This document shows positions 27,921-33,938 of a stretch of DNA of 33,938 bases, piece after piece. This DNA is from Fimisoma avicola (GTDB lineage: Bacteria > Bacillota > Clostridia > Peptostreptococcales > Anaerovoracaceae): the NCBI GenBank assembly GCA_018714945.1, contig DVMO01000105.1, positions 1 through 33,938 on the forward strand, given 5' to 3'. The position numbers and the translations under genes are program-made. Each line of letters opens with the position of its first letter. The stretch's first letter is position 1. The notes under the pieces were generated by a model. The model was given only the letters and a program-made list of their open reading frames with translations. It made no database searches and was not told the origin of the DNA.

Positions 27921-28820
27921 TCAATTATCCTTATATCCGAAATTGGAAAGCGCGTAGTCCGAGTCTCTCCAGTTTTCTTTGACCTTCACCCAAAGTTCCA
28001 GATATACCTTGCATCCCAAAAGCCCTTCTATCTCGATCCTGGCGCTCTTGCCTATGCCTTTCAGTTTTTTTCCGTCTTTACCGATAATGATCCCCTTGTG
28101 TGATCTTCGCTCGCAGTAAATGACAGCTCCTATACGGGCAATATTCTCTTCTTCTTTGAAGCTTTCGATCTCCACTGCTGTTCCGTGAGGCACTTCATCC
28201 CTAAGGTAATGAAGGAGTTTTTCCCGGATGATCTCACTGACTATGAACCGCTCAGGATGATCGGTCACCATATCCGGTGGAAAATACATGGGTCCTTTTT
28301 CAAGATATTTTTCGGCGGCGTCCCTCAGCTTGTCTACATTGAGTCCCTCTATGGCCGCAGTACCGAATATTTCTTCAAATACGCCCGTTGCTTCGTAGCC
28401 TTCATATATTTCCTTGAAATCCTCCGGCTTCATCTTATCTATCTTGTTGATGACAAGTATCTTGGGAGTCCGGACTTCCTTGAGCTTTTCAATTATATAC
28501 CGCTCTCCGGGCCCCTCATCTATGGCGCCGTCCACCAGGAAAAATATGGCGTCCACTTCGTCAAAAGTCTTTACTGCCGTTTCTGTCATATATTCCCCCA
28601 GCTTATTGTGAGGCTTATGGATACCCGGAGTATCAATGAATATCATCTGCACTCCCTCACGGCCGGGCTCATCCATACGGGTAAATATCCCTCTTATGGT
28701 ATTCCTGGTCGTCTGAGGCTTATCGGCAGTTATGGCGATCTTCTCACCCAGCATTGAGTTCATCAATGTGGATTTGCCCACATTGGGCCTTCCTACTATA
28801 CCTATGAATCCTGTCCTCAT
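27921..28820 (-). CDS. era: GTPase Era
   Basis: A 299-residue essential GTPase for 16S rRNA maturation and 30S assembly. G motifs: GRPNVGKST (10-18), the switch stretch KPQTTRNTIRG, DTPGIHKPHN and NKIDK. The C-terminal KH domain has IIGKDGKKLKGIGKSARIEI and binds the 3' end of 16S rRNA. Its ATG overlaps the cdd stop as ATGA, and it follows an AGGAGGG at 9 bases inside cdd. Coupled with ybeY, another 16S maturation factor, in the same operon. Confidence 0.98.
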   Translation of the reverse strand: MRTGFIGIVGRPNVGKSTLMNSMLGEKIAITADKPQTTRNTIRGIFTRMDEPGREGVQMIFIDTPGIHKPHNKLGEYMTETAVKTFDEVDAIFFLVDGAIDEGPGERYIIEKLKEVRTPKILVINKIDKMKPEDFKEIYEGYEATGVFEEIFGTAAIEGLNVDKLRDAAEKYLEKGPMYFPPDMVTDHPERFIVSEIIREKLLHYLRDEVPHGTAVEIESFKEEENIARIGAVIYCERRSHKGIIIGKDGKKLKGIGKSARIEIEGLLGCKVYLELWVKVKENWRDSDYALSNFGYKDN

Positions 28821-29197
28821 AAGCGGAAGCCCTCCGGCAGGAGTTCGTCCAATGTGTACAGTTTGAGGGAATCCACATCATCGCCGGTTATGATCTTAAA
28901 ATCGTCTTCACAGAATTCTTTCATGAACTGTCTGCATATTCCGCACGGCCAGGCCTGCCCCTCGCTGGAGACAACAGCGATGGCTTCAAATTCCATCACT
29001 CCCTCAGAAATAGCCTTTACAAAAGCTGTTCTCTCAGCACATATGGTCCCCCCGAAAGATGAGTTTTCGACATTTACTCCGGTGAACACCTCCCCGTCCA
29101 CAGACAGGAGCGCCGCCCCTACTTTAAACTGGGAAAATGGCGCATAGGCTTTTGGCATTACTTCAAGGGCTTTTTCATAGAGTTCTCTGTACTTCAT
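28817..29197 (-). CDS. cdd: Cytidine deaminase
   Basis: A 126-residue zinc enzyme of the homotetrameric class that converts cytidine and deoxycytidine to the uridine forms. The zinc site is formed by CAERTAF (cysteine and catalytic glutamate) and PCGICRQF; VNVENSSFGGTICAERTAF shows the nucleoside-binding loop. GAGGAGG lies 7 bases before its ATG, 4 bases after the ybeY stop. Its gene between ybeY and era is the usual arrangement in Firmicutes. Confidence 0.97.
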   Translation of the reverse strand: MKYRELYEKALEVMPKAYAPFSQFKVGAALLSVDGEVFTGVNVENSSFGGTICAERTAFVKAISEGVMEFEAIAVVSSEGQAWPCGICRQFMKEFCEDDFKIITGDDVDSLKLYTLDELLPEGFRL

Positions 29198-29201
29198 AAG
29201 T

Positions 29202-29654
29202 CTACCTCCTCAGATCAACCTGCTGCATAATCTCTTCTTCCTTGGTCCTCATTATAGTTTTTTCATCCTCTTCCATATGATCATATCCTGCCAGATGGAG
29301 AAGGCTGTGAACAAACAGATACACCAGCTCCCTGTCATAAGAATGGCCGTATTCCTCGGCCTGCTGCCGTACTTTTTCATCGCAGATCACCACATCCCCA
29401 AGGCATATCTCTCCATCCGAAGGCATTTCTCCCATGTTCTCAAACTGGGGAAACGAGAGGACATCGGTGACTTTATCTATCCCTCTGTATTCTCTGTTAA
29501 GTTCTCTGATCTCTTCAGGTTCAACGATCGTCAGGCTCAGCTCGGCTCTGCTGCTGTCTATTCCTTCCTGCCGCAAAAGTATCTCTGCGGCCTTGCGCAG
29601 CTTGTCCATCTGCTCTCTGCCCAGATCCTGTCCTTCTTCAAGATATATTTCCAT
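29202..29654 (-). CDS. ybeY: Endoribonuclease YbeY
   Basis: A 150-residue single-strand endoribonuclease for 16S rRNA 3'-end maturation and ribosome quality control. The catalytic zinc motif HSLLHLAGYDH (H-x3-H-x5-H) is intact, preceded by TDVLSFPQFE and LGDVVICDEKV. AGGAG is 8 bases before the ATG, inside the end of phoH. Location between phoH and cdd-era is conserved widely. Confidence 0.97.
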   Translation of the reverse strand: MEIYLEEGQDLGREQMDKLRKAAEILLRQEGIDSSRAELSLTIVEPEEIRELNREYRGIDKVTDVLSFPQFENMGEMPSDGEICLGDVVICDEKVRQQAEEYGHSYDRELVYLFVHSLLHLAGYDHMEEDEKTIMRTKEEEIMQQVDLRR

Positions 29655-29659
29655 ATGAT

Positions 29660-30655
29660 CTACTCCTGCAATTCTTCCGGATATTTCTTGTAATACCTGT
29701 CATAGGCGTTGATTATCCGTTTTACCAGTTCATGCCTTACCACATCCGTATCTTTCAGACGGCAGAATTCTATGCCGCTTACATTTTTCAATATCTTTGC
29801 TGCCTCCACCAGTCCGGATTTCTTTCCTCTTGGCAAATCTATCTGGGTCACATCTCCTGTGACAACTACCTTTGATCCGAAGCCCATCCTGGTAAGGAAC
29901 ATCTTCATCTGCTCCCTTGTAGTGTTTTGGGCCTCATCCAGGATTATGAAAGAGTTGTCCAAAGTGCGGCCCCTCATGTATGCCAGCGGCACAACTTCGA
30001 TAGATTCTTTTTCCTTGAGTTTAAGCGCCGCATCCCTGCCCAGCACATCGTAAAGGGCGTCGTATAACGGTCTCAGATACGGGTCGACTTTGTCCTGCAG
30101 ATCGCCTGGAAGAAATCCCAGCCGCTCTCCTGCTTCAACGGCGGGCCTTGTGAGTATGATCTTTTGGACTTCCTTATTTTTGAAGGCATTTACCGCCATT
30201 GCTACTGCTATATAAGTCTTGCCCGTCCCTGCAGGTCCGATGCCGAACACTATATCGTTCTTGCGTATGGCCTGAACATATTCTTTCTGTCCGAGTGTCT
30301 TGGGTTTGAGAGGTTTTCCTTTATGAGTAAAACATATTATATCTTTTGAGATATTGCTCTCCCTATAAGAAAGCCCCTCTTTTTTCAACCCTATGACATA
30401 TGATGCTTTCTGCTGGCTCAGTTCCTCTCCTGATGCCAGTATGTTCATCAGTTCTTCTATGATCCCGGCGGCCATATCAAGGGCAGCTCCCTGTTCTTCT
30501 TCTGTCATGTCGCCGTCGTACTTTAAAACGAGCCCGTCATCCCGCTGAAAGACATCCACACCGGTTGCTTCTTTTATAAGTGCCAGATTGGAATCGAGAT
30601 TGCCGAAAAGCTCGGTCCTGTCTATATCGTCATTGATCTGAATCTTTCTGTCCAA
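29660..30655 (-). CDS. phoH: PhoH-family ATPase, TTG start
   Basis: A 331-residue cytoplasmic P-loop ATPase, probably an RNA helicase-like partner of YbeY. Walker A is GPAGTGKTYIAVAMA, Walker B FIILDEAQNTT, and TRMGFGSKVVVTGDVTQIDL follows. An N-terminal KH-like domain precedes. The start is TTG 30655-30653: AGGAG (30667-30663) is 7 bases before it, and no ATG in frame is close. It overlaps the end of yqfD by 26 bases. Confidence 0.93.
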   Translation of the reverse strand: MDRKIQINDDIDRTELFGNLDSNLALIKEATGVDVFQRDDGLVLKYDGDMTEEEQGAALDMAAGIIEELMNILASGEELSQQKASYVIGLKKEGLSYRESNISKDIICFTHKGKPLKPKTLGQKEYVQAIRKNDIVFGIGPAGTGKTYIAVAMAVNAFKNKEVQKIILTRPAVEAGERLGFLPGDLQDKVDPYLRPLYDALYDVLGRDAALKLKEKESIEVVPLAYMRGRTLDNSFIILDEAQNTTREQMKMFLTRMGFGSKVVVTGDVTQIDLPRGKKSGLVEAAKILKNVSGIEFCRLKDTDVVRHELVKRIINAYDRYYKKYPEELQE

Positions 30656-31799
30656 TTAACAGCTCCTGTTCTATTCCGATTTGCAGGCGCACCTCGATGG
30701 TTACGCCTACTTCTATTATATTTTCTTTGTAGGAAAAATTCAAATCTTTATTTAGGATTTGGGCGTTTTCAGGTAAATTTTCTTTGGCCCACTGTCTGAT
30801 CTGCTGGTTTGCTTTAGCCTGGACCTGTTTTTTTGTTTTTTCTGTCTTGCTGGCGATGATTGTATCGCCCCCGGCCTGCCCGTCTCCGCCATCGTCTTTG
30901 CCGGAGTCAACATATCTTTCCTGATTAAAAGTAAGGCGAAAAGGCGTCAATACTGTTATCTCTCCCAGAGCCCTGACATAATACTGTTTCGGATGATCCT
31001 CATCATACACGGTCGGTTCGATGGGCACGCAGCCTGAGATCAGTACCTGGCCCTCGCTCACATGATCGCCCTCTTCCACCAGGGCAAGACCTCTGTAGAC
31101 CTTTATATCTTCGATATATCCGTCCCTGTCGGCTATTATATTGCAATAGGGCCTTTCAGATGTCCCCGGATCTCCTGATATTCCGGAGGTCTGACCACTC
31201 CCTTCATATTGGCCAGACCCGGAGCTTTGTCCGGTTTCGCTGCTGCTCACCGGGTCCTCATCCGCCTCGGAAATGTTCAAAAATACTTTTCGGCCGTCAT
31301 ACACCAGCTGCAGCCATGTTATCTGGGGAAAAGTATCGTAAATAAGGTTTTTGGCCTCGTTCCAGTCTATCCTTGGGATAAATGCGCCTTCATGGATCCC
31401 GGCTTCATGGAGGCACTGCCGGAGCTGGGTCTCAGGAATTGCCTTATAGCCGCCTATCTCCACAGTACGCACAAAAAATGACTGGGTTATCACGATAAAG
31501 AGTATGAGCATAGCCCCAATGACCCTGATGGGCGACCGTAAAAACTTTTTTATGCTGTATCCTGGTCCCTTTTGTTCGTATTCTGTTATCCTGTATCGTG
31601 CGCCGGCCAGTTTTTTGAGGGTCCTGAGGTCTCTCGGTGTCGTATGGCACTCTGCTTCCATATGAGAAAGAAGCCGCACAGACCGCAGGTCAAGGCCTTT
31701 TCGATGGGCCTGATCCAGCAGCTTCTCTATCCTGACCCCCTCTATCCTTATCCTGATCCGATGTGCCGAGAAACTCAATGCTCTGTATTTGGCCTTCAA
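30630..31799 (-). CDS. yqfD: Sporulation protein YqfD, TTG start
   Basis: A 389-residue membrane protein needed at the engulfment stage of sporulation in Bacillus. An N-terminal cytoplasmic domain (SFSAHRIRIRIEGVRIEKLL) is followed by one membrane helix (about 93-109) and an outer domain beginning FFVRTVEIGGYKAIPETQLR and GAFIPRIDWNEAKNLIYDTF. Two low-complexity inserts, rich in Gly, Ser and Asp (residues about 181-216 and 298-313), are unusual. The start is TTG 31799 with GGGGAGG at 7 bases; it overlaps yqfC by 110 bases in another frame. Shows sporulation ancestry, though not that the organism still sporulates. Confidence 0.87.
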   Translation of the reverse strand: MKAKYRALSFSAHRIRIRIEGVRIEKLLDQAHRKGLDLRSVRLLSHMEAECHTTPRDLRTLKKLAGARYRITEYEQKGPGYSIKKFLRSPIRVIGAMLILFIVITQSFFVRTVEIGGYKAIPETQLRQCLHEAGIHEGAFIPRIDWNEAKNLIYDTFPQITWLQLVYDGRKVFLNISEADEDPVSSSETGQSSGSGQYEGSGQTSGISGDPGTSERPYCNIIADRDGYIEDIKVYRGLALVEEGDHVSEGQVLISGCVPIEPTVYDEDHPKQYYVRALGEITVLTPFRLTFNQERYVDSGKDDGGDGQAGGDTIIASKTEKTKKQVQAKANQQIRQWAKENLPENAQILNKDLNFSYKENIIEVGVTIEVRLQIGIEQELLIGQKDSDQ

Positions 31800-32004
31800 T
31801 CAGCAGCCTCCCCTCAAAGATTTCTTTTATAACGAATCCCCGCCCGCTGACGGTGACATACTTTCTGCCTGTAAAAACAGTTACGGAAGTTTCGCTGAGC
31901 ATGACTATATTTTTAACATTTTCGATGATAGCATTCTTATCTGTCACCATGACCCTCGGTTCTCTGAAATCGAAATCCGAGGTAAATTCTCCGATCAATC
32001 CCAC
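31690..32004 (-). CDS. yqfC: Sporulation protein YqfC, GTG start
   Basis: A 104-residue protein of the YqfC/YabP-like family: VMVTDKNAIIENVKNIVMLS, then VTVFTGRKYVTVSGRGFVIK and LIEGQIQSIEFL. Homologues usually end near SIEF; here some 25 charged residues follow, encoded inside the 5' part of yqfD. The start is GTG 32004-32002 after GAGGGGG at 7 bases. That binding site is the right arm of a 9-base-pair hairpin, so its access may be regulated. First gene of the housekeeping cluster. Confidence 0.85.
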   Translation of the reverse strand: MGLIGEFTSDFDFREPRVMVTDKNAIIENVKNIVMLSETSVTVFTGRKYVTVSGRGFVIKEIFEGRLLIEGQIQSIEFLGTSDQDKDRGGQDREAAGSGPSKRP

Positions 32005-32011
32005 ATCAAAA

Positions 32012-32043
32012 CCCCCTCTCTGTGTTAATCATATGAGAGGGGG
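32012..32043 (-). promoter_or_regulatory. Hairpin sequestering the yqfC ribosome binding site
   Basis: In the leftward transcript CCCCCTCTC (32043-32035) pairs perfectly with GAGAGGGGG (32020-32012), which contains the yqfC Shine-Dalgarno sequence. TTTTG follows, so it could alternatively act as a weak terminator of transcripts entering from the MOSC gene. Confidence 0.6.
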
Positions 32044-32098
32044 CCTGGTATGATTACTGTTTTTGTTGTTTATGCGGGGCGGGCGGCCGTACGATGGC

Positions 32099-32181
32099 TC
32101 TGGCCGTCCGGCGGACTTACATGGCTGACTTGCGATAAATCTGGCCGTCCTGCAGACCTGCCCAGAGGCTGTCCTGCGGTC
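32099..32181. repeat. Short GC-rich repeats upstream of yqfC
   Basis: Two 18-base copies, 32099-32116 and 32140-32157, read TCTGGCCGTCC-K-GC-R-GAC and differ at two positions with a 41-base period. A third partial match (GTCCTGCGGTC, 32171-32181) overlaps the end of the MOSC gene. The core GTCCTGCGG also occurs at 14171 and 14204. Otherwise the 32044-32179 gap holds no gene. Confidence 0.55.
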
Positions 32182-32629
32182 AGAGGACGGTCACATCCTC
32201 TCCCGGTTCCACCTTGCCTCCCGTCAGCACCTGGGCAAAGACGCCTTCTTCCGGCATGATGCACCGTCCCACGGTCTGTCCGATAATGCACTGGCTGTGA
32301 CACTCCTTGCCTATCTGGGTGATCAGGAGCTCAGTCTGGCCTATCTGCAATTTTGTTCCGACAGACAGATTTTTGAAGTCGATACCCTCTATTATGATGT
32401 TCTCGCCGAAGCTGCCATCGGTTATGAGCGGTGAGGCGCCGGCCATCTCTGCTTTGAAGTTTTCTATGGTCTCATACGAAAGCAGGCTCACCTGCCTGTG
32501 CCATTTGCCGGCGTGGGCGTCGCCCTCGATACCGTAGTCCTCGATCAGGTCGATGTGCGGTACCGGCTCCTTGGGCGTGCCCTTGGCCCTGCTGATACAG
32601 ACTGCTTTCACTGTGGCTTTTTTGTTCAT
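32180..32629 (-). CDS. MOSC-domain protein
   Basis: A 149-residue single-domain MOSC protein, a fold related to the C-terminus of molybdenum cofactor sulphurase that carries sulphur on a conserved cysteine. Landmarks: AVCISRAKGTPKEPV, IEGDAHAGKWHRQVSLLSYE, DGSFGENIIIEGID and the cysteine motif IGKECHSQCIIG. Stand-alone forms in Firmicutes are often linked to molybdopterin genes, but none are nearby. Divergent from the histidinol phosphatase gene. Its minus-strand promoter looks like an extended -10, TGATACAAT, at 32662-32654. Confidence 0.9.
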   Translation of the reverse strand: MNKKATVKAVCISRAKGTPKEPVPHIDLIEDYGIEGDAHAGKWHRQVSLLSYETIENFKAEMAGASPLITDGSFGENIIIEGIDFKNLSVGTKLQIGQTELLITQIGKECHSQCIIGQTVGRCIMPEEGVFAQVLTGGKVEPGEDVTVL

Positions 32630-32666
32630 TTCTCCATTTTCCTTTCTGCAACTATTGTATCACATA

Positions 32667-32695
32667 TTGACACGGGCAAAAAGGACAATTAGAAT
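32667..32695 (+). promoter_or_regulatory. Promoter of the histidinol phosphatase gene
   Basis: Perfect TTGACA (32667-32672), 17-base spacer, TAGAAT (32690-32695), with transcription expected near 32702, just ahead of GGGAGG at 32707-32712. Confidence 0.8.
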
Positions 32696-32717
32696 CATGG
32701 TATACAGGGAGGCGCTT

Positions 32718-33524
32718 ATGGCAAAGATAAATCTTCATTCTCACACCACCTACTGCGACGGAAAGAACACCCCAGAGGAGATGGTCCTGGCGGCCATGGA
32801 CCGGGGCTTCGATGTCTTCGGATTTTCCGGCCACAGCTACACGGCTTTCGACGAAAGCTACTGCATGAGCCGGGCGATGACCGACGCTTACGAACAGGAG
32901 GTCCGCCGGCTGGCTTCGTCATATCAGCAAAAGATCACGATACTGTGCGGTATCGAACAGGATATTTTTTCCGGCCCTGCGGAAAGCCGCTGGGACTACG
33001 CCATCGGCTCTGTCCACGCTTTTTATAACAGGGAATTTGACAGGTATATTTATGTGGACTACAGCAAGGATCAGATGATACGGGACTGTGAGGAATGTTA
33101 CGGCGGCGATTTTCTGGCCATGGCGGAGGACTATTTTGCCACCGAGGCTACGGTCATCGCAAAGACCGGCGCAGACATCATCGGCCACTTAGACCTGGTG
33201 ACCAAATTTAACGAACAGGAAAAGATGTTCGAGGAAAGTCACCCTCGATATGAGGCTGCGGTTGACAATGCTCTGGCAAAACTTCTGGCCACAGGCGCCG
33301 TATTTGAGATCAATACGGGCGCCATGTCCAAAGGCTACAGGACTTCACCCTATCCGTCGGAATCCATCCTGCGCAAGATAAAAATTGGCGGAGGAAAGAT
33401 AATCATTTCCTCTGACACCCATACTGCCGATACGATAGACTTTGCTTTTGCGGACGCCGCACGCCTGGCCAAACTCTGCGGATTTGAAAAGCTGGATTAT
33501 CCGGGACGGACGGTCGCATTATAG
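32718..33524 (+). CDS. PHP-domain histidinol-phosphatase (HisJ family)
   Basis: A 268-residue metal-dependent phosphoesterase. The PHP motifs are visible: NLHSHTTYCDGKNTPEE (motif 1), FGFSGHSYT, GIEQDIF, AIGSVHAF (motif 2), DIIGHLDLVTKF (motif 3) and ISSDTHTADTI (motif 4). The family dephosphorylates histidinol phosphate in histidine synthesis; a stand-alone gene could also act on another sugar phosphate. ATG 32718 follows GGGAGG at 5 bases. The frame is open much further upstream, but that part overlaps the divergent MOSC gene and is not coding. Confidence 0.9.
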   Translation: MAKINLHSHTTYCDGKNTPEEMVLAAMDRGFDVFGFSGHSYTAFDESYCMSRAMTDAYEQEVRRLASSYQQKITILCGIEQDIFSGPAESRWDYAIGSVHAFYNREFDRYIYVDYSKDQMIRDCEECYGGDFLAMAEDYFATEATVIAKTGADIIGHLDLVTKFNEQEKMFEESHPRYEAAVDNALAKLLATGAVFEINTGAMSKGYRTSPYPSESILRKIKIGGGKIIISSDTHTADTIDFAFADAARLAKLCGFEKLDYPGRTVAL

Positions 33525-33529
33525 CCGTA

Positions 33530-33856
33530 TTATAATGGTTCCGGGGATGTGATCACGCCGCCGTCCTTTGCGTCCACATAATAAGTGTAGTCGTTCTGGT
33601 CGGGGCCTTTGAACTGCACCACATAGTAGCGGGAACCATCGGCAGAACAGTCAAGATCCCCGGTACACTCAGTTACCGAAAACTCGTCAAATCCGGCGTC
33701 TTCTGAGGCGATCATCACTGCGTCTGCAAAGGGGATGATCCTGTTGCTATGGTCATATATCGCCCAGAAAACGCAGGCGCAGACAACTGCCGTGACGATG
33801 AATGTGACTGCGGCGCTCCTGAGGGGCGAACTGAAAAAATGTCTGATGGTTTGCAT
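33530..33856 (-). CDS. Membrane-anchored PepSY-domain protein
   Basis: A 108-residue protein with one N-terminal membrane helix (AAVTFIVTAVVCACVFWAIY, about residues 14-33) and an external PepSY-like domain: ADAVMIASEDAGFDEFSVTE, then YYVVQFKGPDQNDYTYYVDA and KDGGVITSPEPL. PepSY domains are thought to inhibit peptidases or modulate cell-wall enzymes. GGGAGG lies 7 bases before ATG 33856; the upstream extension of the frame reads through a hairpin and lacks a binding site. Convergent with the histidinol phosphatase gene, 5 bases apart, with no terminator between. Confidence 0.85.
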   Translation of the reverse strand: MQTIRHFFSSPLRSAAVTFIVTAVVCACVFWAIYDHSNRIIPFADAVMIASEDAGFDEFSVTECTGDLDCSADGSRYYVVQFKGPDQNDYTYYVDAKDGGVITSPEPL

Positions 33857-33890
33857 GATGGTACCTCCCGGTTCTTGAAAACATGAATCG

Positions 33891-33925
33891 GATGGGACGA
33901 AGCTTTCTAAAAGCTCCATCCCATC
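33891..33925 (-). promoter_or_regulatory. Long hairpin upstream of the PepSY gene
   Basis: On the minus strand GATGGGATGGAGCTTT (33925-33910) and AAAGCTTCGTCCCATC (33906-33891) form a 16-base-pair stem with a 3-base loop, including two G-U pairs. On the plus strand those two positions would be A-C mismatches, so the structure is better as a leftward RNA. It may be a leader element or the end of a gene beyond the window. Confidence 0.6.
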
Positions 33926-33938
33926 ATTTCGCTCTTTT

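Noticed and set aside
32046..32075. A sigma-E promoter for the sporulation pair yqfC-yqfD
   Set aside because: CATACCA and GCATAAA on the minus strand resemble the two elements, but the spacing is about two bases too long and the matches are partial.
1..33938. CRISPR arrays, insertion sequences, prophage or ribosomal RNA genes
   Set aside because: I saw no spaced direct-repeat array, transposase, integrase, phage structural gene or rRNA sequence; the only long repeat is the tRNA-linked one.

Overview
The window looks like a chromosomal segment of an anaerobic, low-to-mid GC Firmicute of the class Clostridia. The evidence is strong AGGAGG-type ribosome binding sites, a dimeric-type glycyl-tRNA synthetase, a PyrR-type attenuator, an L20-type leader, a LexA box of the GAAC-N4-GTTY kind, a sigma-54 regulator related to an amino-acid fermentation enzyme, and the sporulation-associated pair yqfC-yqfD. 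There is no phage, transposase or CRISPR array. Most of the DNA is core genome with compact operons; the unusual content sits in four places.

Layout. 1-2270: the 5' end of an unidentified leftward gene, mscL, then the leftward infC-rpmI-rplT operon with its own promoter, an attenuating leader and an AUU start codon for infC. 2276-3487: an iron-sulphur L-serine dehydratase. 3587-9027: a leftward six-gene operon under one promoter with a palindromic operator, encoding a GtrA-like membrane protein, a TetR regulator, a class III aminotransferase, an FGGY sugar kinase, an apparently inactive class II aldolase paralogue and an intact class II aldolase. 9129-10508: a ferredoxin-like protein divergent from a Crp/Fnr regulator. 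10671-11035: tRNA-Arg(CCG) whose 3' end and terminator are tandemly duplicated. 11222-14163: a NimA-like flavoprotein, lexA with its SOS box, and an ABC-F ATPase. 14289-16292: two adjacent LysO-family exporters. 16346-18400: uraA-pyrR behind a PyrR attenuator.

18434-22633 is the most novel-looking part. A sigma-54 enhancer-binding protein has, in place of a usual sensor, an N-terminal region resembling L-erythro-3,5-diaminohexanoate dehydrogenase of lysine fermentation, with a damaged nucleotide-binding glycine motif. Beside it a textbook -24/-12 promoter with helically phased upstream repeats drives a 79-residue acidic protein of unknown function, and an APC-family amino acid permease is transcribed divergently. 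A plausible reading is a metabolite-sensing switch for amino acid (perhaps lysine) fermentation.

22672-32004 is the conserved yqfC-yqfD-phoH-ybeY-cdd-era-recO-glyS cluster, read leftward, with two departures: a UBA/DUF4342 protein between recO and glyS, and after glyS a 749-residue pyruvate phosphate dikinase relative that lacks the entire phosphohistidine domain and has serine in place of the catalytic cysteine. 32180-33856 holds a MOSC protein, a PHP-domain histidinol phosphatase and a PepSY membrane protein. A recurrent theme is enzymes turned into probable non-catalytic proteins (aldolase, dikinase, dehydrogenase-like sensor). All functions are read from sequence and remembered family features; no search was run.
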